Source: an uncultured Lewinella sp.
Lineage (GTDB): Bacteria; Bacteroidota; Bacteroidia; Chitinophagales; Saprospiraceae
NCBI GenBank assembly: GCA_913057785.1
Contig: CAJXPD010000005.1
Span: 1 to 64,000, forward strand
DNA: 64,000 nt
Reading direction: 5' to 3'
Both the position numbers and the translations under genes were made by a program. This document shows positions 40,299 through 49,784 of this stretch, in pieces (the first letter of the stretch is position 1; every line of letters starts with the position of its first letter). A model generated the notes under the pieces. The model had not been told where the DNA came from. It worked only from the letters and a program-made list of their open reading frames with translations, and ran no database searches.

Positions 40299-41774
40299 AT
40301 GAGATACCCTTATCTACTACTAGTGCTTATGCTTGCTGCCTGTAATACTGTCGAAGAATTAGATATCGAGGTATATGAAACCTCGGCAGCTGGAAATCAG
40401 CTTACCGCTTTGACTGAATTCTCGGAAGCCGGAGAGGCTACGGAGATCAAATTGAAGCCCGATGAATCATTTCAGACCATCACGGGTTTTGGGGGTTCCT
40501 TTACCGAATCATCGGCCTATTTACTAAATAAATTAGGCGCAGAAAATAGAGCCAAGGTGTTGGAAGCCTACTTCGGAGAGAGTGGGGCCAAGTACTCCTT
40601 GACTAGAACACACATGAACTCCTGTGACTTTTCCGTGAGCAATTACTCCTACGCTCCGGTGGAGGGGGATGTAAAATTAGATAGTTTTTCCATTGAAGAA
40701 GATCGCGATGACATCATTCCGATGATCAAGGAAGCGATGGCCGTTTCCAAAGATGGCTTCAAGATCCTCTCCTCTCCTTGGACCGCCCCACCTTGGATGA
40801 AAGACAACAAGGACTGGCGCGGTGGTAAGCTGCTACCGGAATACTACGAAACCTGGGCACTATTCTTTTCCAAATACTTAGAGGCTTATAAAGCGGAGGG
40901 GATCGATATCTGGGGATTTACTGTAGAAAATGAACCGCTGGGCAATGATAGTAACTGGGAGAGTATGCATTTTACGCCAGCAGAGATGACTCAATTTGTA
41001 CAGCAGTATCTAGGCCCCAAATTGGAGGCTGACGGTCATGATGTCAATATCCTAGGCTACGACCAGAATCGCGAACACCTCAAGGAGTGGGTGGATGAAA
41101 TGTATAAAGATGAAGCTAGCTCCAAATATTATGATGGAACGGCTATCCACTGGTATGCCAGTACTTTTGAAGTGTTTCCGGACGAGCTCCAGTATGCGCA
41201 CGAGAAAGCCCCGAATAAATACTTAATCCAGTCTGAAGCCTGCGTAGATGCACAAGTGCCCGTCTGGCAAGACGATCAGTGGTACTGGTCGAAGGAAGCC
41301 ACGGATTGGGGTTGGGATTGGGCTCCAGAGGATCAAAAGCACATGCACCCCAAGTATGTACCGGTTTATCGTTATGCTCGCGATATCATTGGATGTCTAA
41401 ACAATTGGGTAGACGGATGGATCGATTGGAACATGGTACTAGATCGCCAAGGTGGGCCCAACTGGTTTAAAAACTGGTGCGTAGCACCTGTTATTGTTGA
41501 TCCGGATGCAGATGAGGTCTACTTCACGCCACTGTACTACACCCTATCCCATTTCAGCCGATACATCAGACCCGGTGCCAAAAGAATTGGTTATGAGCAC
41601 ACGGATGAGGACCTACTTGTAACCGCTGCCCAAAATCCTGATGGCTCCCTTGCCGTGATATTGCTGAACCAAGGGAGTGAAGAAAAGCAGATTTCTCTTT
41701 CTCTAGGTGAGAAAGTCAAAAATATCTCCATTGATGCCCAAGCCATACAAACGATTATAGTTCCCAATCAATAG
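40299..41774 (+). CDS. GH30 glycosidase lipoprotein (glucosylceramidase / beta-1,6-glucanase-type)
   Basis: TGFGGSFTESSAYLLNKL; WTAPPWMKDN; GFTVENEPLG; YLIQSEACV; lipobox LMLAAC. Confidence 0.93.
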   Translation: MRYPYLLLVLMLAACNTVEELDIEVYETSAAGNQLTALTEFSEAGEATEIKLKPDESFQTITGFGGSFTESSAYLLNKLGAENRAKVLEAYFGESGAKYSLTRTHMNSCDFSVSNYSYAPVEGDVKLDSFSIEEDRDDIIPMIKEAMAVSKDGFKILSSPWTAPPWMKDNKDWRGGKLLPEYYETWALFFSKYLEAYKAEGIDIWGFTVENEPLGNDSNWESMHFTPAEMTQFVQQYLGPKLEADGHDVNILGYDQNREHLKEWVDEMYKDEASSKYYDGTAIHWYASTFEVFPDELQYAHEKAPNKYLIQSEACVDAQVPVWQDDQWYWSKEATDWGWDWAPEDQKHMHPKYVPVYRYARDIIGCLNNWVDGWIDWNMVLDRQGGPNWFKNWCVAPVIVDPDADEVYFTPLYYTLSHFSRYIRPGAKRIGYEHTDEDLLVTAAQNPDGSLAVILLNQGSEEKQISLSLGEKVKNISIDAQAIQTIIVPNQ

Positions 41775-41797
41775 TACCTTCAACAAAACGCATTATC

Positions 41798-43228
41798 ATG
41801 AGTCAATACAAAACCGCAGCCAAGGATAGAGTACCTGTGGTGCAGAAGTTCGCCTTTGGCGCCGGACACCTTGTCAATAACCTACTACCCGGTGCACTCG
41901 GTATTTTCATGTTCTTTTTGCTTACAGCCTTCGGTATGGATCCCTTCTTGGCGGGACTTCTAGGAGGTCTGCCCAGGATTTTCGATGCTTTGACGGATCC
42001 GATCATGGGCTTTATTTCAGACAATACTAAATCCAAATACGGACGAAGACGCCCCTACATATTTGTTGGTGCTATCCTCAGCGGCTTATTCTTTGTGATT
42101 CTGTGGCAATTGGATGAGAACAATACCCAGTCCTATAACTTCTGGTATTTCTTACTGTTTTCACTTGTTTATTTGATTGGGAATACGATTTTTTCCACTC
42201 CCTTGATTGGATTGGGGTATGAAATGACCTCGGATTACAACGAGCGAACCCGCCTAATGGCCTTTTCCCAAACGATGGGCCAAATCGCTTGGATGATCGT
42301 TCCTTGGTTTTGGGTATTGATTGCTGACCCGGATCTATTTGACAATCAAGCAGAGGGTGTGCGGAAGCTTTCAGTTGTGGTAGGAGCAGTATGTATTGCC
42401 CTAGGGGTATTGCCAGCTATCTTCTGTAAGGGAATTGATGCTTCAGAGATGGCAAATCGGAAGGAAATCTCCTTTGCTACCTTATTTACCAATCTTGTGG
42501 ATCTCTTTAAAGGGATTGTGCAGGTGGCCAAGAACAAGCCTTTTGTGAAACTGTGCGGCGCTACTTTCCTAGTCTTCAATGGCTTCCAAATGGTAGCTTC
42601 ATTCAGCTATTTCATCATCGTATTCTATATGTTTGATGGAGATTATGGAGCTGCAGGAAATTGGCCAGCATGGTTCTCTACTGTAAGTGCATTTGCCACT
42701 GCATTTTTGGTAATTCCTATTATTTCTTGGATGTCTAATCGGATGGGAAAAAGAAAAGCCTTTATCCTATCCACGGCTATCTCCATCGTAGGTTATCTGC
42801 TAAAATGGTGGGGATTCAATCCAGACAATCCTTGGCTGCTTTTCATGCCACTACCGTTTATCGCTTTCGGAGTTGGTGGTCTATTTACCTTGATGATGAG
42901 TATGACTGCTGATGTTTGTGATTTAGATGAATTGGAGAATGGCATGCCACGTCGAGAGGGAACTTTTGGAGCTATCTATTGGTGGATGGTGAAACTAGGG
43001 CAAGCGCTTGCTTTAGTAATGGGGGGATTGGTATTGAAAATTGTAGGTTTTGATCAAAATTCACAATTGCAAACCGTCGAAACATTGACACGCCTTCGTT
43101 TGGCAGATATTATCGTACCTGCCTTTACCGCAGGCCTTGCCATCTGGGTAATGTGGAGTTATGATCTGACAGAAGATAGAGCACGTGAAATTCAAGAAAC
43201 ATTGGTGGAAAGAAGAGGGGAGCTTTAG
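41798..43228 (+). CDS. MFS (GPH-type) sugar transporter
   Basis: ~12 TM; FDALTDPIMGFISDNTKSKYGRRRPYIFVGA. Confidence 0.93.
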   Translation: MSQYKTAAKDRVPVVQKFAFGAGHLVNNLLPGALGIFMFFLLTAFGMDPFLAGLLGGLPRIFDALTDPIMGFISDNTKSKYGRRRPYIFVGAILSGLFFVILWQLDENNTQSYNFWYFLLFSLVYLIGNTIFSTPLIGLGYEMTSDYNERTRLMAFSQTMGQIAWMIVPWFWVLIADPDLFDNQAEGVRKLSVVVGAVCIALGVLPAIFCKGIDASEMANRKEISFATLFTNLVDLFKGIVQVAKNKPFVKLCGATFLVFNGFQMVASFSYFIIVFYMFDGDYGAAGNWPAWFSTVSAFATAFLVIPIISWMSNRMGKRKAFILSTAISIVGYLLKWWGFNPDNPWLLFMPLPFIAFGVGGLFTLMMSMTADVCDLDELENGMPRREGTFGAIYWWMVKLGQALALVMGGLVLKIVGFDQNSQLQTVETLTRLRLADIIVPAFTAGLAIWVMWSYDLTEDRAREIQETLVERRGEL

Positions 43229-43301
43229 GGCTTGTCTAGTCTTAAAACCACTAGAATAATCATACACTAAATCCTGTAGTCTTAGAATTAACAAAACTGA
43301 T

Positions 43302-44186
43302 ATGTCATTTAGGTACCGTAAATCATGGGACATCAAGGGCGTCGACCTTAATAGTAAATCGGCAGCAGAAATTGAGGCTCTATTCAAAGGAGTATTGGAG
43401 GATGGTATGCATGGCCTATGCTTTAGTGCATATGTGGAAGGCCAAGAACCAGGCTCAATTTTGACCGATGAACAAGTCCGCCGTCGTATGGGGATCATTG
43501 CACCTTATACCAGTTGGGTACGTTCTTTCTCCTGCATTGAAGGGAATGAATTGATACCAAAAATCGCTAAAGAATTTGGTATTAAGACCCTCGTAGGAGC
43601 CTGGATCGGAGATGATCCGGAAAAGAACGAAGAGGAAATTGCTGCGCTGATCGATTTGGCCAAGCAAGGAGTGGTCGATATTGCAGCGGTTGGCAATGAA
43701 GTCATGTATCGTAAAGATGCCACCGAAGACCAATTGTTAAGCTATATCCATCGTGTGAAGGAGGCTTTACCGGATATCCCGGTGGGATACGTGGATGCCT
43801 ACTACGAATTTAGCCATCGCCCTCGTATCACTCAGGCTTGTGATGTAATCTTAGCAAACTGCTATCCTTATTGGGAGGAGTGTCATATCGACTACAGCCT
43901 TTTACATGCCAAACAGATGTATTATCAAGCTTTGGCGGCGGGTCAAGGCAAGAAAGTTATTGTTACCGAAACTGGATGGCCAAGCCAGGGTACTGCCCTG
44001 GGTGATGCAGAGCCTTCCAGGGTTAATGCCTTACGCTACTTCTTGAATATGCAGCAATGGTCTGCACAGGATAATATTGAAATGTTCTACTTCTCCTCCT
44101 TTGATGAGGCTTGGAAAGTAGGCGCCGAAGGAGATGTTGGTGCCTACTGGGGACTTTGGGACAAAGATGAACAACTTAAATTCTAA
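43302..44186 (+). CDS. GH17-like glucanase, no signal peptide
   Basis: HGLCFSAYVEGQEPG, DIAAVGNEVMYR, KVIVTETGWPSQG. Confidence 0.87.
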   Translation: MSFRYRKSWDIKGVDLNSKSAAEIEALFKGVLEDGMHGLCFSAYVEGQEPGSILTDEQVRRRMGIIAPYTSWVRSFSCIEGNELIPKIAKEFGIKTLVGAWIGDDPEKNEEEIAALIDLAKQGVVDIAAVGNEVMYRKDATEDQLLSYIHRVKEALPDIPVGYVDAYYEFSHRPRITQACDVILANCYPYWEECHIDYSLLHAKQMYYQALAAGQGKKVIVTETGWPSQGTALGDAEPSRVNALRYFLNMQQWSAQDNIEMFYFSSFDEAWKVGAEGDVGAYWGLWDKDEQLKF

Positions 44187-44436
44187 TACTGTTTTAGTAA
44201 GGTTAAATGCTTGGGTTGTGGAGCTATTCTTTTGCTCCATGACCCAATCTGCAATAAGGATATCGATGAACTGATCTAAACTTATTTCGACTCAGGAGAG
44301 TATAATAAGGTGAAATCAGTTCTCTCATTGAAAGATACCGTTCTCCGACAATTTTGTGGTCAGCGTTTTAGCTAGGAGAATTACGCCCAACGGAAGTAAG
44401 ACTTTTAGCTAAAAGGGTGACTCCAAAACACAAAAA

Positions 44437-45405
44437 TTGTTAGAGAACCAAAGATACATGTACATGACTCACAGCAATAAACAGCCCTTCCCCTTTGCCG
44501 CAGCCATATGCTATTCGGGTTTTCGAGAAGGGCAGCACCCGGGAGGAGAGCATCCGACTTATGAGCAGATTAAGGAGGATCTATTGATCTTACAAGGTCA
44601 TTGGAAGTACCTGCGCTTATATGATTGCGATCAGCACGCCCTGACTACTTTGGAAGTGATCCGTCAGGAGCGGCTCGACTTCCAAATTATGCTAGGAGCC
44701 TATATCGAGGCTGAAATGAACAACTTTGGTTGCCCCTGGGGTGGAGGAGTATATTCGGAAGAGCAATTAGACAAGAACAGAACAAGTAATCTGCAAAAGA
44801 TCAATAAATTGATTGATCTCGCCAATCAGTATCCTGATATTATTTGTTCGCTATCTGCCGGAAATGAAGCTTGCGTAGATTGGACCGACCATTACGTTCC
44901 CGTCAAGCGTGTAGTGGAATATGTGAAACTCATCAAAAGAGGAGCAAAACAGCCGGTGACTTTTTGCGAGAACTACGTTCCTTGGTTGCACAAACTCAAA
45001 CCGCTAGCTGAAGTGGTAGATTTCATTTCAATCCATACCTATCCCGTCTGGGAGTACAAGCACATTCACGAGGCCATCGCGTATACTAAAGAAAACTACG
45101 AATCCGTAGCGAGCTTGTACCCGGATACACCAGTTGTTATCACGGAAGCAGGCTGGACGACTCAGTCCAACGGCCATGGGATCAACCCTCAAAACGTGAA
45201 TGAGGAACTGCAAAAGACCTACTTCCAAGACCTAATGGAATGGACAGAAGCAGCACAGATCACAACCTTCGTCTTCGAAGCCTTTGATGAACCCTGGAAA
45301 GGTTCCTCCGATCCAATGGAGCCTGAGAAACACTGGGGCCTATTCAAGGTAGACCGAAGCCCGAAGCTGGTGGTAGAGCATTTGAGCCAGCAGCCCATTA
45401 CATAG
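44437..45405 (+). CDS. GH17-like glucanase, no signal peptide
   Basis: AAAICYSGFREGQHPG, CSLSAGNEACVD, VVITEAGWTTQSNG. Start may be ATG at 44464. Confidence 0.85.
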   Translation: MLENQRYMYMTHSNKQPFPFAAAICYSGFREGQHPGGEHPTYEQIKEDLLILQGHWKYLRLYDCDQHALTTLEVIRQERLDFQIMLGAYIEAEMNNFGCPWGGGVYSEEQLDKNRTSNLQKINKLIDLANQYPDIICSLSAGNEACVDWTDHYVPVKRVVEYVKLIKRGAKQPVTFCENYVPWLHKLKPLAEVVDFISIHTYPVWEYKHIHEAIAYTKENYESVASLYPDTPVVITEAGWTTQSNGHGINPQNVNEELQKTYFQDLMEWTEAAQITTFVFEAFDEPWKGSSDPMEPEKHWGLFKVDRSPKLVVEHLSQQPIT

Positions 45406-45472
45406 TTAGATAGCTGTCCGTAGTTTCAAACTGCGGACAGCTATCTAACAACAAACTACGGACAGCTATATA
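45405..45472. repeat. tripartite palindromic repeat (arms A-A'-A'), copy 1
   Basis: GTTAGATAGCTGTCCGTAGTTT (45405-45426), C, AAACTGCGGACAGCTATCTAAC (45428-45449), then AAACTACGGACAGCTATATA (45453-45472). 22-bp stem with one wobble. Confidence 0.85.
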
Positions 45473-45637
45473 CAACATAAGAACATAGTCCTTTCCCTTC
45501 CTATTTCCCTTCAAGACCAATCCCCAGGACGCACTGCTAAAGCTCATGGATTCAAAGTCTAGAGGCTTTAGACTATTCTATCTATTTCTGTCAAATCTAA
45601 TGTAGTCACTACTAGATGAGTAGAATGATTTTTTATT

Positions 45638-45667
45638 TGTGTCTATTTGACACAATAGACATATTTG
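45638..45667 (+). promoter_or_regulatory. candidate operator/promoter of the GH3 gene (overlapping dyads)
   Basis: TGTCTATT-TGACAC-AATAGACA (45640-45661) and TTGTGTC-TATTT-GACACAA (45637-45655) overlap; near-consensus -7 CATATTTG at 45660-45667. Confidence 0.4.
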
Positions 45668-45711
45668 TGTACTTTTAATGTCAACACCTATCGATTCATC
45701 AAGTTGTACAC

Positions 45712-47658
45712 ATGAAAAGAGCATTTAGAATTGTTGGCCGAATACTCGGCGTCTTGTTGTTACTGATCCTATTGGCAGTTGGATATTTTCGAATAAAATG
45801 GGGAATTGAATCTTCCCGAAATATGAAATTGGCGGGAGAAGCCGCTCCTATGCTGACCATAGATGGACAAACCTTCCGAGATTTAAATAAGAACGGTAAA
45901 TTGGATGTGTATGAGAATAGGGAGGCTACTTTGGAAGATAGAGTAGAGGACCTATTGGGCCAGATGAACCTAGCGGAAAAAGCAGGAATGCTATTTGCGC
46001 ATTTTCTAGGGATGAATGCAGATGGTTCCTTGATGGAGATTCCGACCTTTTCTGATCCTTTTTCATTTATGGCAGAAAATACATCTACCACGCTCCTGAA
46101 AAAGAAGATGACGGCTGTTCAAAACCTTGGAGGTACCTCTGCTTATAATTATGCGACCTGGAACAACAACCTACAAGCTTTGGCACAACGTACCAGACTC
46201 GGCATCCCAATTACCCTCATTTCTGATCCTCGGCATGGAGCCACCGGAATGGCAGGAGCCAGTGTCGGTGCCAAATGGATATCTGTGTGGCCTTCTCCAT
46301 TAGGACTGGCTGCCACTGGAGATTCGGCGCTCGTTTGGGAATTCGGAGATATTGCGCGTCAGGAATACTTAGCACTAGGCATCCGATTGGCACAGCATCC
46401 TATGGCAGATATTGCTACTGATCCTCGCTGGGCGAGAGTAAATGGTACATTTGGGGAAGATGCAGACCTTAGCGCGCGCCTAACCAAGGCTTACATCCTG
46501 GGTTTGCAGGGTGATAGTATAACGGCTAATAGCGTGGCTTGCCAAACGAAACACTTCCCAGGAGGAGGGCCACAGGAGGATGGCTGGGATGCTCACTTTG
46601 CCAGTGGAAAAGGACAAGTGTACCCCGGTAATCAATTTGCCTATCATCTCAAGCCATTTGTGGACGGAGCTCTAGCTGCTAATACCGCACAGATCATGCC
46701 TTATTATGGAATACCCAAAGGGCAAACCAAAGAAGAGGTCGGATTTGGTTTCAATGAAGAGATGATTCAAGGTTTATTGCGAGATTCTCTAGGCTTTGAC
46801 GGAGTAGTAGCTACAGATTGGGGGATTATTTCGGATGCTTTTGTAAAAGAGGCTTCAGCCTGGGGGGTAGAGCATCTTTCGGAAAAAGAACGGGTCAAAA
46901 AGGTGCTGGATGCGGGTTGTGATGTCTTTGGAGGAGAATACGTGACGGACTTAATCATTGAACTGGTAGAAGAGGGGCAGGTCAGCGAAGAACGGATTGA
47001 TCTTTCTGTTCGTAGGGTACTCAGAGACAAGTTTAAACTAGGGCTTTTTGATGATCCATATGTTGACCTAGATAAAGTGGATATCGTGGGCCAACCCAGA
47101 TTTGTAGAGAAAGGGAAGGCAGCCCAACGAAAATCACTGGTATTGCTTAAAAATGAAGACAACACCCTGCCTTTATCTGCCAATCTGAAAGTGTACCTGA
47201 TAGGGATGGAAGAGCAAGGGCTGACGGAAAAATATCCTCAGATTGTCAATAGTATAGAAAAGGCCGATGTGATCGTTCAAAAACTAAAGACCCCATCCTC
47301 GCCATCTCCAGGAGGCAGCTTTTTGGAAAGAATGATCCCACAAGGAAGATTGGATTTTAAAGAAAAGGATAAACAAAAAATACTCGAGCGGATGGAAGGG
47401 AAACCCACGATCACCATTCTTACGATTACCCGTCCGCCAGTGGTTCCTGAGATAGATGCCGCCAGCAAAGCTATGATTGCAGACTTTGAATGCCAAGACG
47501 AAATTCTTCTCGAAATGATCTTTGGTAAGTTCAAGCCAAGTGGTAAGCTGCCCATTGAGATCCCCTCCTCTGTAGAAGCGGTACAGAACCAGTTGGAGGA
47601 TGTGCCTTATGACTCTAAGGATCCTCTGTATTCCTTTGGACATGGCTTGTCTTATTAA
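45712..47658 (+). CDS. GH3 beta-glucosidase-like, membrane-anchored or secreted
   Basis: N-terminal hydrophobic segment; DPRWARVNGTFGEDADLSARL; KHFPGGG; FDGVVATDWGIISDAF; C-terminal YSFGHGLSY. Confidence 0.93.
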   Translation: MKRAFRIVGRILGVLLLLILLAVGYFRIKWGIESSRNMKLAGEAAPMLTIDGQTFRDLNKNGKLDVYENREATLEDRVEDLLGQMNLAEKAGMLFAHFLGMNADGSLMEIPTFSDPFSFMAENTSTTLLKKKMTAVQNLGGTSAYNYATWNNNLQALAQRTRLGIPITLISDPRHGATGMAGASVGAKWISVWPSPLGLAATGDSALVWEFGDIARQEYLALGIRLAQHPMADIATDPRWARVNGTFGEDADLSARLTKAYILGLQGDSITANSVACQTKHFPGGGPQEDGWDAHFASGKGQVYPGNQFAYHLKPFVDGALAANTAQIMPYYGIPKGQTKEEVGFGFNEEMIQGLLRDSLGFDGVVATDWGIISDAFVKEASAWGVEHLSEKERVKKVLDAGCDVFGGEYVTDLIIELVEEGQVSEERIDLSVRRVLRDKFKLGLFDDPYVDLDKVDIVGQPRFVEKGKAAQRKSLVLLKNEDNTLPLSANLKVYLIGMEEQGLTEKYPQIVNSIEKADVIVQKLKTPSSPSPGGSFLERMIPQGRLDFKEKDKQKILERMEGKPTITILTITRPPVVPEIDAASKAMIADFECQDEILLEMIFGKFKPSGKLPIEIPSSVEAVQNQLEDVPYDSKDPLYSFGHGLSY

Positions 47659-48218
47659 GTCAGGAATATGTTGCATAAAGTTTTGTGTAGTTTGAAACTG
47701 ATGTGATTTTTCAGGCTAATAGGAAGCCTTAGGATTGTGCTGAAGAATACCGGATGATCTATCTCTCTAAGGATAGACAGGCGGTCGCCCGCCTGGGGGA
47801 TTATGCTTTTTTAGCCAATAGCGATTCAGAGAAAGAGAATGCAATTGAAAAACTCTGTGCTAGAGAACTTTATAATGTAAGCCTGAATGCCGATCTTGTT
47901 ACGCGTTCTTCTGGGCTAGATTAATCGGGATCGGAGATTTGAACCTGATGCTAAGCAGTGTGACAATAGTAATCTTGAAGTTTCTGGTATTGTGTTTTAT
48001 GGCCAAACAAGGCAGAAAAATCGCACCCCTGTCCAGCCGGCCAGGCGGGATAGCCGTAGGCTAAGTAAGATTCTTTCTAACGAAGGTTGGACGAAAAAGA
48101 CGCAGCAGAAAAACACGAGTATCTATTGTTGCACTACTTACAACGGAAGAAAGAGTAAAATCAGGTATTTTCTTTGCTTATTGTTGGGTACCTACTGCAC
48201 CATTAATAGAACTAAGGT

Positions 48219-48797
48219 ATGAATGAACAACCTACTGATGAAGAGCTGATTTCAGCTATACAGGGAAACAGCACGGAACGAGATAGTGCCATGCGATACA
48301 TTTTTTTGAACCTAGATTGGAAAGGGATTTTGCACAATTATCTAAGGCAGAAAGGGGGAGAGCAGGATGTGGATGAAATTTTTCAAAAGGCAATTATCGT
48401 CTTCGATAGAAACATCAGACAAGGTAAATATCAGGGGAAAAGTAGTTTGAAAACTTATTTTTTCAGTATTGCTAAGCATCTTTGGTGGAAAGAACTGAAA
48501 ACACATGGAAGGAAAGAGGAGTTCCAAAATGAACATTACAGGGAAGAACAGGAAAGTGTTGAGTTGGAGGTGATTCGAAAAGAACAAAGGCAATTTATTT
48601 CCTTGATATTAAGTAAAATTGGGGATCGGTGTAAGAAAATTTTAGAACTGTATCAGTTGGACTATTCTATGGAGGAGATCTCTGTTACCCTGGCTATGTC
48701 TAATGCCAATATGGCTAAGAAGGAGGCTTACAGATGCCGCAAGAAATTGAAGCGATTTATTGAGGAGAACCCAGGCTGGAAGGAGCTTATTAATTGA
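48219..48797 (+). CDS. RNA polymerase sigma-70 factor (ECF-type)
   Basis: Region-2-like QDVDEIFQKAIIVFDRNIRQGKYQGKSSLKTYFFSIAKHLWW; region-4-like C-terminus. Confidence 0.88.
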   Translation: MNEQPTDEELISAIQGNSTERDSAMRYIFLNLDWKGILHNYLRQKGGEQDVDEIFQKAIIVFDRNIRQGKYQGKSSLKTYFFSIAKHLWWKELKTHGRKEEFQNEHYREEQESVELEVIRKEQRQFISLILSKIGDRCKKILELYQLDYSMEEISVTLAMSNANMAKKEAYRCRKKLKRFIEENPGWKELIN

Positions 48798-49771
48798 ATA
48801 TCATGGACCGGGAAGAAGAACTATTCTATAGGATCGAAAACTATCTTCGTGCCAAGATGAGCGAGGAGGACAGGAAAGCTTTTGAGGCCGAAATGGCCGC
48901 CGATGCCCAATTGGTAGAGGCTGTGAACTTACAACGCTTTGAGCATACTAGCATGGAGGTTTTGTTGGAGAAGGACTTGACGGCAAAAATGGCGAAATGG
49001 GGACAAGAAACTCGTCCTCCCGCTACGGGTGCCAAATCACGCTATCCCAGACTTGGCATTATCCTGATTGCCGTGGCGTTGCTTGTAGGTTTGTTTTTTT
49101 TGTGGAAGTCTACTCGTAGTCCTGAAAGAGATAGCTTGATGGAGGAACAGGAGGAAGCCATTCCACCAGCTACAGAGGAGTTGCCTCCGACTAAGGTAGA
49201 GCTTGATACCACTCGTGCTATTGCGACAGAAGAGACAGAAGAAAAGCCACCTGTAACTAAGAAGATAGTAGTACCAGATGATCCTCCTAAGGAAAGAAAA
49301 AGAAGCTTATCCAGCCAGGCCTTGGCGGTTGCTTTGTATGAGGAAAGAACACCTTCACATTTGCAAAGTAGTAGTACCATGAGATCAGGGAGTCCAGATC
49401 AAAATGAGGCCTCTGCCCTGATTCGAGGTATCGAACTGTTCGAGGAGGCGCTCTACCAAGAGGCGATTAATACCCTGGAACAAATTGATAGTGTCCAAGA
49501 AAAGCAAGCTTTCCGAGCTGCGGAAGAATATTTAGCGCATGCCTATTTTCAGGCGAAAGAATTTGACAAGGCGGCCGTGTTTTTTCGGAATATCCGAGAC
49601 AATAGCAGAATCATCGTGCGAGAACGGGCCGAGGGATACTTAATGTTGAGTTTGTTGGCCAATTATGATCTACATCAACTAGAAGTGGACCAGCTCTTGC
49701 AAAGTATGACTCAGGATGAGTATCATGAGTTTCATCTGGTGGCTGTAAAGGCCGCATCATCATTGGAGTAG
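48794..49771 (+). CDS. single-TM protein with anti-sigma-like N-terminus and TPR-like C-terminus
   Basis: MSEEDRKAFEAEMAADAQLVEAV (anti-sigma/zinc-finger-like helix); TM LGIILIAVALLVGLFFLW; TPR-like C-terminal half. Overlaps the sigma gene by 4 bp. Confidence 0.65.
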   Translation: MNIMDREEELFYRIENYLRAKMSEEDRKAFEAEMAADAQLVEAVNLQRFEHTSMEVLLEKDLTAKMAKWGQETRPPATGAKSRYPRLGIILIAVALLVGLFFLWKSTRSPERDSLMEEQEEAIPPATEELPPTKVELDTTRAIATEETEEKPPVTKKIVVPDDPPKERKRSLSSQALAVALYEERTPSHLQSSSTMRSGSPDQNEASALIRGIELFEEALYQEAINTLEQIDSVQEKQAFRAAEEYLAHAYFQAKEFDKAAVFFRNIRDNSRIIVRERAEGYLMLSLLANYDLHQLEVDQLLQSMTQDEYHEFHLVAVKAASSLE

Positions 49772-49784
49772 ATTAAACGCAAAC

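Noticed and set aside
44212-44252. Stem-loop GGGTTGTGGAGC...GCTCCATGACCC after the 294-aa GH17 gene as a novel RNA
   Set aside because: Most simply an imperfect terminator or processing hairpin between operon genes; no further support.
45712-47658. GH3 gene as C-terminally truncated because it ends at FGHGLSY with no FnIII domain
   Set aside because: Two-domain GH3 enzymes naturally end near this motif and catalytic features are intact.
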